Assembly (NCBI GenBank): GCA_015904045.1
Contig: JABMDG010000235.1
Span: 1 to 28,326, forward strand
Source of the DNA: Nitrospira sp.
GTDB taxonomy: Bacteria > Nitrospirota > Nitrospiria > Nitrospirales > Nitrospiraceae
Direction: 5' to 3'
Length of the DNA stretch: 28,326 bases
Part shown: positions 15,562 to 24,309 of the stretch, one piece after another
How positions within the stretch are numbered: position 1 is the stretch's first letter
How the letters are laid out: the number at the start of each line of letters is the position of its first letter
Program-made: the position numbers and the translations under genes
The notes under the pieces: model-generated
What the model was told of the DNA's origin: nothing
Databases searched by the model: none
The model's input: only the letters and a program-made list of their open reading frames with translations

Positions 15562-16442
15562 AATCCGCAGGCCCCATCATCCTTGCCCATGGAGGAGCCG
15601 GCCTCCGGGCCATGACAGCCCCGCAAGCGGCCTGTCTCCAAGCTGCCCTGGAAATCGGGTATCATCTGCTCGACCGGGGCGCGTCCTCGCTGGCCGCTGT
15701 GGAGCAGGTCATTCGTGTGCTCGAGCAGAGCGGGTTGTTCAATGCGGGGAAGGGTGCCAGGCGGCAACTCGATGGAGTTCGGCGGATGGATGCGTCGATC
15801 ATGGAGGGCCTGAGCTTGCGTGCCGGTGCGGTGGCGTCTATCGAAGGCATCGTCCATCCGATTGCCGCTGCCCGGCTCGTGATGGAGGAAACACATCATG
15901 TGTTGCTGGCAGGGCCAATGGCGACGGTGTTTGCCCGCCATTTCAAGTTGGAAGGCCAGCAGACGGGGAGGCTGATTCGCCGGCTGTCCCATGGCGCGAT
16001 GTTGAAACGGAAACAGCTTCTGCGGGATCGGCATGGGACGGTCGGTGCGGTGGCGCTAGATCGCTCTGGCACGGTTGCGGCTGGTGCCTCGACTGGTGGG
16101 ATCGATCGAATGTTACCCGGGCGAGTCGGTGATACGCCGATTATCGGTTGTGGGGTGTATGCTGACAATCAGAGCGGCGCGGTCTCGATGACGGGAATCG
16201 GAGAAGGGATTATGCGGGTTGCCGCAGCCAAGGAAATCTGTGATCGGCTCGCCCTGCGACAGAGCCCGGTCGCGGCAGCAAAGGTGGTCTTGAAGAAGCT
16301 TGTGACGAGAATTGATGGCGCAGCCGGTGCGCTCGTATTGGCTCCAAACGGGCGATTTGCCATCAGGCATGTCACGCCTCGGATGGCGGCTGGATGGTGG
16401 GACGGAAATGGAACCCCGACAGTCGGAGATCAATTCCAATGA
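15558..16442 (+). CDS. Isoaspartyl peptidase / plant-type L-asparaginase (Ntn hydrolase)
   Basis: This 294-residue protein belongs to the family that cleaves itself between Gly and Thr to expose a catalytic threonine. The predicted nucleophile is Thr161 in RHGTVGAVALD. Other family marks are the N-terminal HGGAG (11-15), LFNAGKGA (60-67), MDASIMEG (77-84), STGG (178-181), PGRVGDTPIIGCGVYA (187-202) and TGIGEGIMR (212-220). It hydrolyses isoaspartyl dipeptides and/or asparagine. The start is a TTG that overlaps the previous stop; the next ATG falls after HGGAG and would delete an essential strand, so TTG is preferred. Its stop overlaps the ATG of the VOC gene. Confidence 0.9.
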   Translation: MKSAGPIILAHGGAGLRAMTAPQAACLQAALEIGYHLLDRGASSLAAVEQVIRVLEQSGLFNAGKGARRQLDGVRRMDASIMEGLSLRAGAVASIEGIVHPIAAARLVMEETHHVLLAGPMATVFARHFKLEGQQTGRLIRRLSHGAMLKRKQLLRDRHGTVGAVALDRSGTVAAGASTGGIDRMLPGRVGDTPIIGCGVYADNQSGAVSMTGIGEGIMRVAAAKEICDRLALRQSPVAAAKVVLKKLVTRIDGAAGALVLAPNGRFAIRHVTPRMAAGWWDGNGTPTVGDQFQ

Positions 16443-16876
16443 CCAGCAGTCTGTTCCATCTGGCGTTTCCCGTGCAGGATCTTGAGGCCGCCGAGCGGTT
16501 TTATGTGGACGGCCTCGGCTGTCTAGTCGGGCGACGGTCACAGCACGCGCTGACGCTCGGTCTGGCGGGCCACCAATTGGTTGGGCATCTTGTCGCCGAT
16601 CAGCCGGTGCAGCAACAGGGAATTTATCCGCGCCACTTCGGGTTGGTGTTTCTGTCAAGGCAGGACTGGCAGGCGATGGCCGATCGGGCAAAAGCCAAAG
16701 GATTGCCGTTCTATCAACAGCCGCGTGTGCGGTTTCCGGGCACCCGCCTCGAACACCACACCTTCTTCCTCGAAGATCCGTTTCACAATCTCCTTGAGTT
16801 CAAACATTACACCCACGAATCAGCCATCTTCGGTGAGCGGGAGCATGGCCAGGTGGGTGACACCGGCGACGTCTGA
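16439..16876 (+). CDS. VOC-superfamily (glyoxalase/dioxygenase-like) protein
   Basis: The 145-residue protein has the paired beta-alpha-beta-beta-beta layout of the vicinal oxygen chelate fold: FHLAFPVQDLEAAERFYVDGLGC in the first half and HFGLVFLSRQDWQAM then FFLEDPFHNLLEFK in the second. Candidate metal ligands are His7, His66 and Glu120, placed as in glyoxalase I and extradiol dioxygenases. The substrate cannot be predicted. ATG 16439 overlaps the isoaspartyl peptidase stop. It is the last gene of the three-gene unit and is convergent with mtgA, 27 bases away. A five-base-pair stem (16877-16892) lies in that gap but has no T-run, so I do not call it a terminator. Confidence 0.88.
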   Translation: MTSSLFHLAFPVQDLEAAERFYVDGLGCLVGRRSQHALTLGLAGHQLVGHLVADQPVQQQGIYPRHFGLVFLSRQDWQAMADRAKAKGLPFYQQPRVRFPGTRLEHHTFFLEDPFHNLLEFKHYTHESAIFGEREHGQVGDTGDV

Positions 16877-16903
16877 CCGATCGTCCTATCGGGCTGCATC
16901 GAG

Positions 16904-17653
16904 CTACCGGTCGTCTTCTGCCGATGTCTGGGAGATGGCTGGAACTTTGTGGATCCAGCGGATAATACGCTGGTGCCGCTTGGTCAATGCCGCAGTTTTT
17001 CTGATGGGGTCGTATCGCTGGGGCGAGGGCAGCATGGCCGCCAGCCAGGCCGCCTCGTCCAAGGTCAGCTCATTGGCGGATTTGCCGAAATGGTGCCGGG
17101 CTGCCGCTTCAGCGCCATAGACCCCTCGGCCCCATTCGGCGACGTTCAAATAGAGCTCCAGGATGCGTTCTTTCGTCAGATGCTGCTCAAGCGAGCGGGT
17201 GATGAGGGCCTCGCGCGCTTTGCGGAACATCGACCGCTCCGATGACAAGTAAAGATTCTTGGCCAGTTGCTGCGTGATGGTGCTTCCGCCTCGTTTCATT
17301 TCTCCCGCTTCGAGATTATAGAGCGCGGCGTCTCGAATGCCTTCCCAATCGAACCCTTCGTGGACGAAGAACGATGCGTCTTCGGCCGCGATGACGGCCC
17401 GCCGCAAATGGGACGAAATGCGTCCCAGGGGCACCCACGTCCATTGAGCCGTGACGGTGCGTCCTTTTTCAGATGCCGTAGCCAGGCGGCGTTCCATCAG
17501 TGCCGTTGATTTGGGATTGTGCCGAGCCAATGCTTCGACATCCGGCATCGTCACCAGCCAGATCAGGGCCAAGATGCCGACAGGAATGCCGACGATCAGC
17601 GTGCCCCATAGGATGAGGCGGGCGACTATTCGGCGGCGGGTTGACTTGGGCAT
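16904..17653 (-). CDS. mtgA: Monofunctional biosynthetic peptidoglycan transglycosylase
   Basis: The 249-residue protein has one N-terminal membrane helix (about 9-33) and a GT51 domain facing the periplasm. The catalytic Glu lies in AVIAAEDASFFVHEGF; the other GT51 motifs are KRGGSTITQQLAKNLYLS, REALITRSLEQHLTKERILELYLN and EWGRGVYGAEAAARHHF. It polymerises lipid II into glycan strands without a transpeptidase domain, and so uses the same lipid II that MurJ exports. The start may be ATG 17653 or the GTG at 17662 three codons upstream; neither has a clear ribosome binding site. It is divergent from engB and convergent with the VOC gene. Confidence 0.94.
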   Translation of the reverse strand: MPKSTRRRIVARLILWGTLIVGIPVGILALIWLVTMPDVEALARHNPKSTALMERRLATASEKGRTVTAQWTWVPLGRISSHLRRAVIAAEDASFFVHEGFDWEGIRDAALYNLEAGEMKRGGSTITQQLAKNLYLSSERSMFRKAREALITRSLEQHLTKERILELYLNVAEWGRGVYGAEAAARHHFGKSANELTLDEAAWLAAMLPSPQRYDPIRKTAALTKRHQRIIRWIHKVPAISQTSAEDDR

Positions 17654-17745
17654 GAAGGGCACGTATGTCTAACGGCGCACAATGGGCCGGACAGCATGAT
17701 CGGGCGCGTCTTCTTGAGTCGTACAAGTCGTGTGGTCATGACAGG

Positions 17746-18348
17746 ATGAAGATCTTATCGGCTGAGTTTATCAGAAGTTGCCTCGCCCCAGAACAATTTC
17801 CTCCCGGCGACATTCCGGAGATCGCCTTCGTCGGGCGATCCAACGTGGGGAAATCGTCCGTGATCAACTCGCTGCTCCATCGGCGAGATTTGGCCAAAGT
17901 TAGCCGGACGCCGGGGAAAACGAGGGCGGTGAATCTGTTCCTGGTTTCGACGTCCGATCCCCTGTTGTCGAAGTTGTACCTGGTGGATCTGCCGGGTTAT
18001 GGATTTGCGAAGGTGTCCCGCGTAACCCGCGCGCAATGGGCGCCCTTACTCGAAGCCTATCTTGCCGATCGAGCGGCGCTCCGTGGCCTGGTCTTGCTCA
18101 TTGAGAGCCGGGTCGTGACCGACGAGGATCGGCACACACTGTCTTGGCTTCGGTCGATCGGGCACGCTCCGCTCGTCGTGGCCACCAAGGCCGACAAACT
18201 GAAATCCAGTGAACGGATACGTGTGCTCCGGGACACCCACCGGAACGTGGGATTATCGGAAGGGGAAATGCTGATTCCTTATTCGTCGATTACGGGGGAG
18301 GGCCGCGATCGAGTGTGGGGGGTTATTAAGGATTGGGCTAAAATTTAA
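17746..18348 (+). CDS. engB: Ribosome biogenesis GTP-binding protein EngB/YsxC
   Basis: This 200-residue TRAFAC GTPase is needed for large-subunit ribosome assembly in species studied. Motifs are G1 GRSNVGKSS (30-38), G2 region RTPGKTRAVNLF (54-65), G3 DLPGYGFAKV (81-90) and G4 TKADK (147-151). The start MKILSAEFIRSC at ATG 17746 matches the family N-terminus; an upstream ATG at 17665 would add 27 residues unlike the family. AGG directly touches the start codon, with no normal spacing. Its 3' end overlaps the convergent SurA-like gene by 11 bases. Confidence 0.94.
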   Translation: MKILSAEFIRSCLAPEQFPPGDIPEIAFVGRSNVGKSSVINSLLHRRDLAKVSRTPGKTRAVNLFLVSTSDPLLSKLYLVDLPGYGFAKVSRVTRAQWAPLLEAYLADRAALRGLVLLIESRVVTDEDRHTLSWLRSIGHAPLVVATKADKLKSSERIRVLRDTHRNVGLSEGEMLIPYSSITGEGRDRVWGVIKDWAKI

Positions 18349-19294
18349 TCTCGATGTAGGCCTTGTTCTTGAGACCGGTCAGCCAAGACTGAAACATATC
18401 TTCATTTTTTTGCTCAAAGACCAACCCCTGAATTTCGTACCGGACTTGCTCGAAGGAGCGATACTGCTTGGGTTTCTTGTCGTCCATGCGAATGATGTGA
18501 AACCCATCGGCGTTCTCGATGATGTCCGAGATGCCGCCTGGCACGAGAGCGGCAATGGCCCGCTCGATGGCCGGCAACAGTTCGCCTTGCCGCACGAGCC
18601 CAAGCCGACCGCCTTGCACGGCATTCGGCGCGTCTGAATATTGCAGTGCGACATCTTCGAACTTCTCGCCACGCTTCAATTCATCCATTGCCTGGCGTAC
18701 CTTGGTCAATGCGTCGGCGGTCTCTTCGGGGGAACGCCGTTGCACGAAGATCTGGCTCAGCAGATATTCCTCCGGTAGCGCGAAGCGGTCACGATGTTCG
18801 TAATAATACCGTTTCATTTCGGAGTCGCCAACCATCACGTTGCCGCGTACTTCCCGGTCCACCACTTTCAGCAGCATGAGCTGGTCCCTGACCATTCGGG
18901 TATTCAGGGCATTTGACGGATCGGGTGCGGTTTCCCGTTGTTTGAGCCGCTCCAATGCTTGGCTCACTTCCTGATCCGATACCTCAACCTTTTTCGCCTT
19001 GGCCTCTTGGAGCTGTAACTTCCGCTCGATCATTTTCGTGATCGCCATGTACTCGGCGATTTTTACCCGGTGGGCGAGGTCATCGCCTTGGTGTTGCCGC
19101 GTGATGCGTTCCTGTTGCGACGCGACTTCGCGCTTAAGGTCCGACAACATGATCAGATCCGAGTTCACCACGGCAATGATGCGGTCTTCAAGATGAGCGC
19201 TTGCGAACGCCGGCGGCAAGGTCAGGAGCACGACGAGCCACACCGCAGCATTGCGCCGCAGTGGCAGACGTGGACTACGTGAAAGGGAGAACAC
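18338..19294 (-). CDS. SurA-like periplasmic peptidyl-prolyl isomerase/chaperone
   Basis: The 318-residue protein has a signal peptide (about 1-32, cleaved near AFASA). A SurA N-terminal chaperone domain follows (DRIIAVVNSDLIMLSDLKREV onwards), then one parvulin domain at about 170-275 (YLLSQIFVQRR, FEDVALQYSDAP, GGRLGLVRQGELLPAIE, GFHIIRMDDKK) and a short C-terminal helix. E. coli SurA has two parvulin domains; the one-domain form is common outside Proteobacteria. It should help fold outer-membrane proteins. The start is a GTG at 19294 with AGGAG nine bases upstream. It lies 89 bases after the second parvulin gene; a TAGAAT at 19345-19340 on this strand could be an internal -10 box. Its end overlaps engB by 11 bases. 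Confidence 0.9.
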   Translation of the reverse strand: MFSLSRSPRLPLRRNAAVWLVVLLTLPPAFASAHLEDRIIAVVNSDLIMLSDLKREVASQQERITRQHQGDDLAHRVKIAEYMAITKMIERKLQLQEAKAKKVEVSDQEVSQALERLKQRETAPDPSNALNTRMVRDQLMLLKVVDREVRGNVMVGDSEMKRYYYEHRDRFALPEEYLLSQIFVQRRSPEETADALTKVRQAMDELKRGEKFEDVALQYSDAPNAVQGGRLGLVRQGELLPAIERAIAALVPGGISDIIENADGFHIIRMDDKKPKQYRSFEQVRYEIQGLVFEQKNEDMFQSWLTGLKNKAYIEIKF

Positions 19295-19383
19295 CGGTCT
19301 CAGCTCCTGTTCAGGAATGAAGGAAAACAGAAAGTGGACATTCTACACGAAACGAGTGAGTCAAGGGGAGGGAGGAAAGTCGG

Positions 19384-20286
19384 TTATTTGCCAGTTTCGT
19401 CGGTGATATATCGGGAAGCATCGGCGAGGCGGACAGTCGCGCTTGCTCGGATGTCCGCGATGACTTCTTCAAATCGTTTCCGACGCTTGTCGGCCAACAG
19501 TTCTTGGCGGAGCCGCTCCTGGGTGGCCAGGTCGGCTTCGATAATCTCCTTGTCGAGCGGAGTGGTCATAACCAGGTAATAGCCCTGCTCCGTCTTGATC
19601 GGCGCGCTGATGAGCCCCGGTTTGAGGGAGTGGATGACGGCATCGACTTCCGGGAGGACCAGGCCTTTCCGATAGGGGCCCAGATCGCCACCTTTCGCCT
19701 TGGTCTTCTCGTCGACGGAGTAACGCTTGGCGAACGCTGCAAAGCTCCCGCCGCGGTTGACCTGAGTTTCCAGATCCTTGGCTGCAGGAAAGTTTGGCAG
19801 CAGCATCAGCGAAACCTGCACCTTCAAGGGGTCCAGGAGTTCCTCTGCATGGCTCTCATAGTAGGCGTCGAGTTCAGCCTTCGTGACGTCCACCTTGGAC
19901 TGAAGTTTGTCTTTCAGCAGCTCGTCGAGGATCAGTTGTTCCTTGTAGCGCTGGGTCTTATTGCGAATGGTGTCGCTCTGATCCAGCCCCTGGCGGCGGG
20001 CTTCCTGCATCAGCAGTTCCCGTGTGATGAGCTCATCCAGAAACCGCCGTTTGCCGCCGGCCTTTTCATAGCGGGCTCGTGTCGCACCGGCCAGTTCTCC
20101 CCAGCGGATATCGAATTCGGCTTGGGTGATGGCGCGTCCGTTCACCAGCGCGACGATGGGTTCTTCCTCTTGCTGGGCCGGACAGCCTGAGAGGGCCAGG
20201 CCCAGCAGTCCGGCAAGAGAATATGCGAGAAACAATGAGGGACGGAAGGGAGTGCGAGTGGTGTTGGAACCGTGAAGTAACGTCAT
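19384..20286 (-). CDS. PpiC/PrsA-type parvulin foldase lipoprotein
   Basis: The 300-residue protein has a lipoprotein signal with lipobox ALSGC (Cys35), a SurA-N-like helical region (IVALVNGRAITQAEFDIRW onwards) and one parvulin domain at about 175-270 (VQVSLMLLPNF, FAAFAKRYSVDE, KGGDLGPYRKGLVLPEVDAVI, GYYLVMTTP). It resembles its downstream neighbour in layout, so the pair probably arose by duplication and may serve membrane-tethered and soluble periplasmic roles. It starts 24 bases after mfd with no clear ribosome binding site, and probably belongs to the same transcript. Confidence 0.9.
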   Translation of the reverse strand: MTLLHGSNTTRTPFRPSLFLAYSLAGLLGLALSGCPAQQEEEPIVALVNGRAITQAEFDIRWGELAGATRARYEKAGGKRRFLDELITRELLMQEARRQGLDQSDTIRNKTQRYKEQLILDELLKDKLQSKVDVTKAELDAYYESHAEELLDPLKVQVSLMLLPNFPAAKDLETQVNRGGSFAAFAKRYSVDEKTKAKGGDLGPYRKGLVLPEVDAVIHSLKPGLISAPIKTEQGYYLVMTTPLDKEIIEADLATQERLRQELLADKRRKRFEEVIADIRASATVRLADASRYITDETGK

Positions 20287-20310
20287 GTCAATGATTAGGG
20301 GCAGGCGCGA

Positions 20311-23300
20311 TCACGGCCTGATTGTATCCTGTTCGGCTGTGTTGGTATCACAGAGATCGAGGCTTTGCAAGGTTGAGTTGAGTTCCGAAAAGATCGCGGG
20401 CCAGTCCTCCGTCGGCATGCGGATCTCGAATGACAGCGGGCTCAGAAACCGCAACCGCTTCTGGAACTGGTCCATCAAGCGGTGGACGGCACGGTCCTGC
20501 ATGGTGGCCTTGGGGTTGAGCGTGAGGGTGGCGGCGTGGCCGTGCACGTCGATGGAGGCGAGGTGGAGCCGTTTCGCGTGCATCCTGAGCTCCATGACCT
20601 CTAACAGTCGTTCCACCGGCTCCGGCGGATGCCCGTACCGGTCTTGAATTTCTCCGTGCAGCAGGGCTAGCTCGCCGACTTTGCCGCACGCCGTGAGCCG
20701 TTTGTACAGGGACAACCGTTGGTGCGGGTCTCCCACGAAGTCTTCCGGAATAAAGGCCGATACGGGGAGTTGCAGTGTGGGATCCGGCTCTTCTTCCACG
20801 ACATGGCCTTTCAATCGCTGGACGGCCTGCTCCACCATCTGCATATACAGGTCCAAGCCAATCGCGGCGATGTGACCGGATTGCTGTTTGCCGAGGAGAT
20901 TGCCGGCTCCGCGGATTTCCAGATCCGCGGCGGCGATGCGGAATCCCGACCCCAATTCGGTGAACTGTTGAATCGCGATCAGCCGTTTTTGCGCGTCGCC
21001 TGTGAGGGTGCCTTCGTCAGGGATCAAGAAATACGCGAAGGCCTGCTCGCCTCCGCGTCCGACGCGCCCACGCAATTGGTAGAGTTGTGCAAGACCAAAC
21101 ATGTCGGCTCGGTTGACAATGATCGTATTCGCGTTGGGCACGTCGAGGCCGGACTGGATGATGGCCGAGGCGATCAAGACGTCCGCTTCACGCTTCACGA
21201 ATTTCAGCATGACGGCTTCCAGCGGTTTGGCGTCCATTTGGCCGTGCGCCATGACCATGCGGGCTTCCGGGACCAGCTGGCGCAGCCACGCTCCGATGCG
21301 TTCCATCGTTTCAACGCGATTGTGCACGAAGTAGACTTGCCCGCCACGGCCCAGCTCGCGCAGGATCGCGTCCCGCACGGTTCTATCGCTGGACCGGACG
21401 ACTTCTGTCTTGATCGCCAGGCGGCCGGCCGGGGGGGTATCGATGATCGAGAGGTCGCGGACGCTCGACATGGCCATTTGCAACGTGCGCGGGATCGGTG
21501 TGGCAGTCAGGGTCAGCACATCGACTTGGGTGCGGAGCTGCTTGAGTCGCTCCTTGTGTTTCACGCCAAACCATTGTTCTTCGTCGATGATGACGAGGCC
21601 GAGATTCGAGAATGTGACGTCTTTCTGGAGGAGGCGGTGCGTGCCGATCACGACATCAATAACACCGGCGGCAACATCTTTGAGGATCGCTTTGGTTTCT
21701 CTGGGCGATTGGAACCGGGAGAGGAGCGCGACGCGGGTCGGAAAAGGGGCGAACCGCTCCGCAAAGTTATCGTAATGCTGGTGGGCCAGCAGCGTCGTCG
21801 GTACCAGGACCGCAACTTGGCGGCCATGTTCCACGGCTTTGAACGCGGCGCGCATGGCCACTTCCGTTTTGCCGTATCCGACATCGCCGCACACGAGCCG
21901 GTCCATCGGTTTGGATGATTCCATGTCGCGGACGATGTCGCTGATGGCTGTGAGCTGGTCCGGCGTTTCCTCGTATTCGAACGCCGCCTCGAACTCGTGG
22001 TAGAGCGTACCACCCGCGCCATAGGCGTTCCGCTGCACCAGCTCGCGATTGGCGTAGAGCTCGATCAGCTCGTGAGCCATTTCCTCGATGTCTTTCTTGA
22101 CCCGCGCCGTCGTCTTGGCCCAGGTGGTGCCGCCGAGGCGGTCGAGCCGAGGGACGTGGCTGTCGGCTCCGCTGTACCGCTGGATCTGGTTCAGGCGGTC
22201 GAGCGGAACATAGAGCGTGTCCCCGCCGGCGAATTCCAGGATCAAATAATCGCTCTCGAAGTTCTGCACGGCCAGGCGCTTGAGTCCCCGGTACTTGGCG
22301 ATGCCATACTGGACGTGGACCACGTAGTCGCCCACACTGAGATCTTCCAAAGAGGACAAGAACGTGGCCGTTCTGGTCTTCGGCTGTGGTTTGTGGCGCG
22401 CGCCTTTGGCGAACAACTCCTCTTCCGTCAGGAGCGCGAGGCGGAGGTTGTCGGAAAGGAATCCTGCCGACAGGTCGCCGTGTACAACGTAGAAGGGAGG
22501 TTTGCCCGCGCCTCGGCGTGACCAGGCTGAGGCGGTCCACTCGTCCGCCGGCAAATCATGCTCACGGAGGAGGGCCAACAGGCGATCGACCTGCCCACGG
22601 CTTCTGGCGACGAGAACGACACGATGCTCGTCTCTCAGCCGCTCCAACAAGCCGAGGGTTTGGCTGAAGGGGGTGCCTCTGATGCCCAGTCCGATGCTCG
22701 CCGGCGTCTGGCCGGAGAACGCCGGCGCAGGCATCCATGACGCGTCCGGTGCCGCCAACGGCTCCAGAGCCAACAACGGCCACGCCGCGGTGTGCTGTTC
22801 CAGTTCGGCCCATTTTAAAAAAAGCCGTTCCGGGGACGGATAGGGTACAGCGTCACGATCGGCGTGGCGCAGATAGCCGTCGTCGATCTTCTCCCATGCG
22901 GTCTCGCAGGCCTTCTTCAACTGCGCCGGCTGATCGAGGGCGAGATAGGGAGGCGCGTCCAGATAATCGAGCAGCGTATCCATGTGGGGATAGAGGTCCG
23001 GGCTGCGCCATTCGGCGTCCGGGGGGATCGTCGCCAATGCGTCCTTCGCATCGTGAAGGCGAAGAAATTCCCGCGCCGGCAGGATCAAGCCGTCGCTCAG
23101 TTTCTTGATCGACGTCTGTGTGACGGGATCGAACAGACGGATCGACTCGACCTGATCGCCCAGAAATTCTACGCGGACCGGATCGGCATAGGCGGTGGAG
23201 AAAATATCGACGATGCCGCCGCGGACACTGAATTCACCGGGAATTTCCACCACCGACACGCGCCGGTAGCCCAACCGGAGCAGACTGGACAGAAACGGCT

Positions 23301-23778
23301 CCCGTTCGCAGGCGCTTCCCGTCCTGAAACGGAGCACCGCGTGTTCGAATGTGGAGCGCGGAATCAGGCGGTGCATGGCGGCGGCCACGGACGTCACCAG
23401 CACAGTGGCCGCGCCGGTGCGCAGGCGGTGCAGTGTCGTCATCCGGCGCGCGATCAGTCCGACATGCGGCGCTGTTGCTTCATAGGGCAAGGTTTCCCAT
23501 TCGGGAAACAAAGCCAAGCGCTCGGCTGGGAGGCCCATGAGATCGTGAAAGAACTGCAGATCGTTGAAGATCCGTTCGGCCGAATCATCGGTGGCGGTCA
23601 AGACGACCCAAGGGCGTGCTCCGTCTTGGGGGGACTTCTGTGCCTGGGCCAACAACGTCAGTGCGCACGCTGCCGTGGAACCGTGTAAGCCTGTCAGGCA
23701 AGCGCGGGCGTCATCCCGGCTCAAGGCCGAGCGGAGAGGGATAAGCCATGTTGTGGGTTCAGCGCCGATGTCAGACAC
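20311..23778 (-). CDS. mfd: Transcription-repair coupling factor Mfd
   Basis: At 1155 residues it is full length for Mfd, which removes stalled RNA polymerase and recruits UvrA. Domains in order: UvrB-like N-terminal module (about 25-420), RNA-polymerase interaction domain (about 475-540, SVGDYVVHVQYGIAKYRG), translocase lobes (about 590-950) and the C-terminal regulatory domain (about 1000-1130). Walker A is CGDVGYGKTEVA (near 630), the DEEx box is IIDEEQWFGVKHKERL (near 730), and motif III is LTLTATPIPRTLQMAM. The DEEQ box is followed by Trp where E. coli Mfd has Arg. The start is a GTG four bases from the rfaE2 stop. Long open frames on the opposite strand inside it are shadows of its GC-rich codons. 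Confidence 0.97.
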   Translation of the reverse strand: MSDIGAEPTTWLIPLRSALSRDDARACLTGLHGSTAACALTLLAQAQKSPQDGARPWVVLTATDDSAERIFNDLQFFHDLMGLPAERLALFPEWETLPYEATAPHVGLIARRMTTLHRLRTGAATVLVTSVAAAMHRLIPRSTFEHAVLRFRTGSACEREPFLSSLLRLGYRRVSVVEIPGEFSVRGGIVDIFSTAYADPVRVEFLGDQVESIRLFDPVTQTSIKKLSDGLILPAREFLRLHDAKDALATIPPDAEWRSPDLYPHMDTLLDYLDAPPYLALDQPAQLKKACETAWEKIDDGYLRHADRDAVPYPSPERLFLKWAELEQHTAAWPLLALEPLAAPDASWMPAPAFSGQTPASIGLGIRGTPFSQTLGLLERLRDEHRVVLVARSRGQVDRLLALLREHDLPADEWTASAWSRRGAGKPPFYVVHGDLSAGFLSDNLRLALLTEEELFAKGARHKPQPKTRTATFLSSLEDLSVGDYVVHVQYGIAKYRGLKRLAVQNFESDYLILEFAGGDTLYVPLDRLNQIQRYSGADSHVPRLDRLGGTTWAKTTARVKKDIEEMAHELIELYANRELVQRNAYGAGGTLYHEFEAAFEYEETPDQLTAISDIVRDMESSKPMDRLVCGDVGYGKTEVAMRAAFKAVEHGRQVAVLVPTTLLAHQHYDNFAERFAPFPTRVALLSRFQSPRETKAILKDVAAGVIDVVIGTHRLLQKDVTFSNLGLVIIDEEQWFGVKHKERLKQLRTQVDVLTLTATPIPRTLQMAMSSVRDLSIIDTPPAGRLAIKTEVVRSSDRTVRDAILRELGRGGQVYFVHNRVETMERIGAWLRQLVPEARMVMAHGQMDAKPLEAVMLKFVKREADVLIASAIIQSGLDVPNANTIIVNRADMFGLAQLYQLRGRVGRGGEQAFAYFLIPDEGTLTGDAQKRLIAIQQFTELGSGFRIAAADLEIRGAGNLLGKQQSGHIAAIGLDLYMQMVEQAVQRLKGHVVEEEPDPTLQLPVSAFIPEDFVGDPHQRLSLYKRLTACGKVGELALLHGEIQDRYGHPPEPVERLLEVMELRMHAKRLHLASIDVHGHAATLTLNPKATMQDRAVHRLMDQFQKRLRFLSPLSFEIRMPTEDWPAIFSELNSTLQSLDLCDTNTAEQDTIRP

Positions 23779-23781
23779 GAA

Positions 23782-24261
23782 TCACATGGCGGATCGAATG
23801 CGTTGGAGGAGTGATGTTGTGGACATGCCTGGAACCAGCGGGATGGTTGTCACGAGACCGCCGCGGGCTTCGACCGTCTCGCGGCCGACGATCGTGTTGA
23901 TCGCCCAATCTCCGCCCTTCACCAAGACATCAGGCTGGAGAGTGGCTATCAATTCGCTGGGGTCCGGTGCGGAGAAGATCACGACATAATCCACGCACCC
24001 CAACGCCGCCAGCACTTCGGCCCGCTGGGCTTCCGGTACGATCGGCCGGTCGGAACCCTTGTTCAGACTCCGGACCGACGCATCGCTGTTGACGCCGACC
24101 ACGAGCAGGTCCCCGAGGGCTCTGGCCGCCTGTAGATAACGGGTGTGGCCGATGTGCATCAGGTCGAAGCAGCCGTTGGTGAAGACAATCCGTTTCTTCT
24201 GTGTGCGCGCCTGTTCGAGGACTGGAACTAATTGCGCGCCGGTCATGATCTTGTCGGACAT
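23782..24261 (-). CDS. rfaE2: D-glycero-beta-D-manno-heptose 1-phosphate adenylyltransferase
   Basis: The 159-residue protein is a stand-alone version of the C-terminal half of HldE. The nucleotidyltransferase signature is RIVFTNGCFDLMHIGHTRYL (25-44, HIGH at 36-39), followed by DLLVVGVNSDASVRSLNKG and the C-terminal VKGGDWAINTIVG. It makes ADP-heptose for the LPS inner core, two or three steps after GmhA, encoded in the same minus-strand run. The kinase (HldA) and phosphatase (GmhB) genes are not in the window. I prefer ATG 24261 (MSDKI) over ATG 24282; both lack a strong ribosome binding site. Confidence 0.93.
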   Translation of the reverse strand: MSDKIMTGAQLVPVLEQARTQKKRIVFTNGCFDLMHIGHTRYLQAARALGDLLVVGVNSDASVRSLNKGSDRPIVPEAQRAEVLAALGCVDYVVIFSAPDPSELIATLQPDVLVKGGDWAINTIVGRETVEARGGLVTTIPLVPGMSTTSLLQRIRSAM

Positions 24262-24309
24262 ACTTCCATCATACCTATTCATATGCGGAGATGGAAAGGG
24301 AGGAGCAGG

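Noticed and set aside
16877..16892. Possible terminator hairpin between the VOC gene and mtgA
   Set aside because: The stem is only five base pairs and no T-run follows on either strand.
19340..19364. Possible internal promoter upstream of the SurA-like gene
   Set aside because: TTGACT and TAGAAT are present on the minus strand but only 13 bases apart, too close for a standard promoter; at most a -10 box can be suggested.
20281..20310. Search for a terminator between mfd and the PpiC lipoprotein gene
   Set aside because: The 24-base gap contains no hairpin, so the genes are treated as co-transcribed.
20719..21918. 399-codon open frame on the plus strand inside mfd
   Set aside because: Antisense to the translocase region of mfd, whose motifs are intact; the product has no recognisable fold and no ribosome binding site.
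22864..23688. 274-codon open frame on the plus strand inside mfd
   Set aside because: Antisense shadow of the UvrB-like part of mfd.
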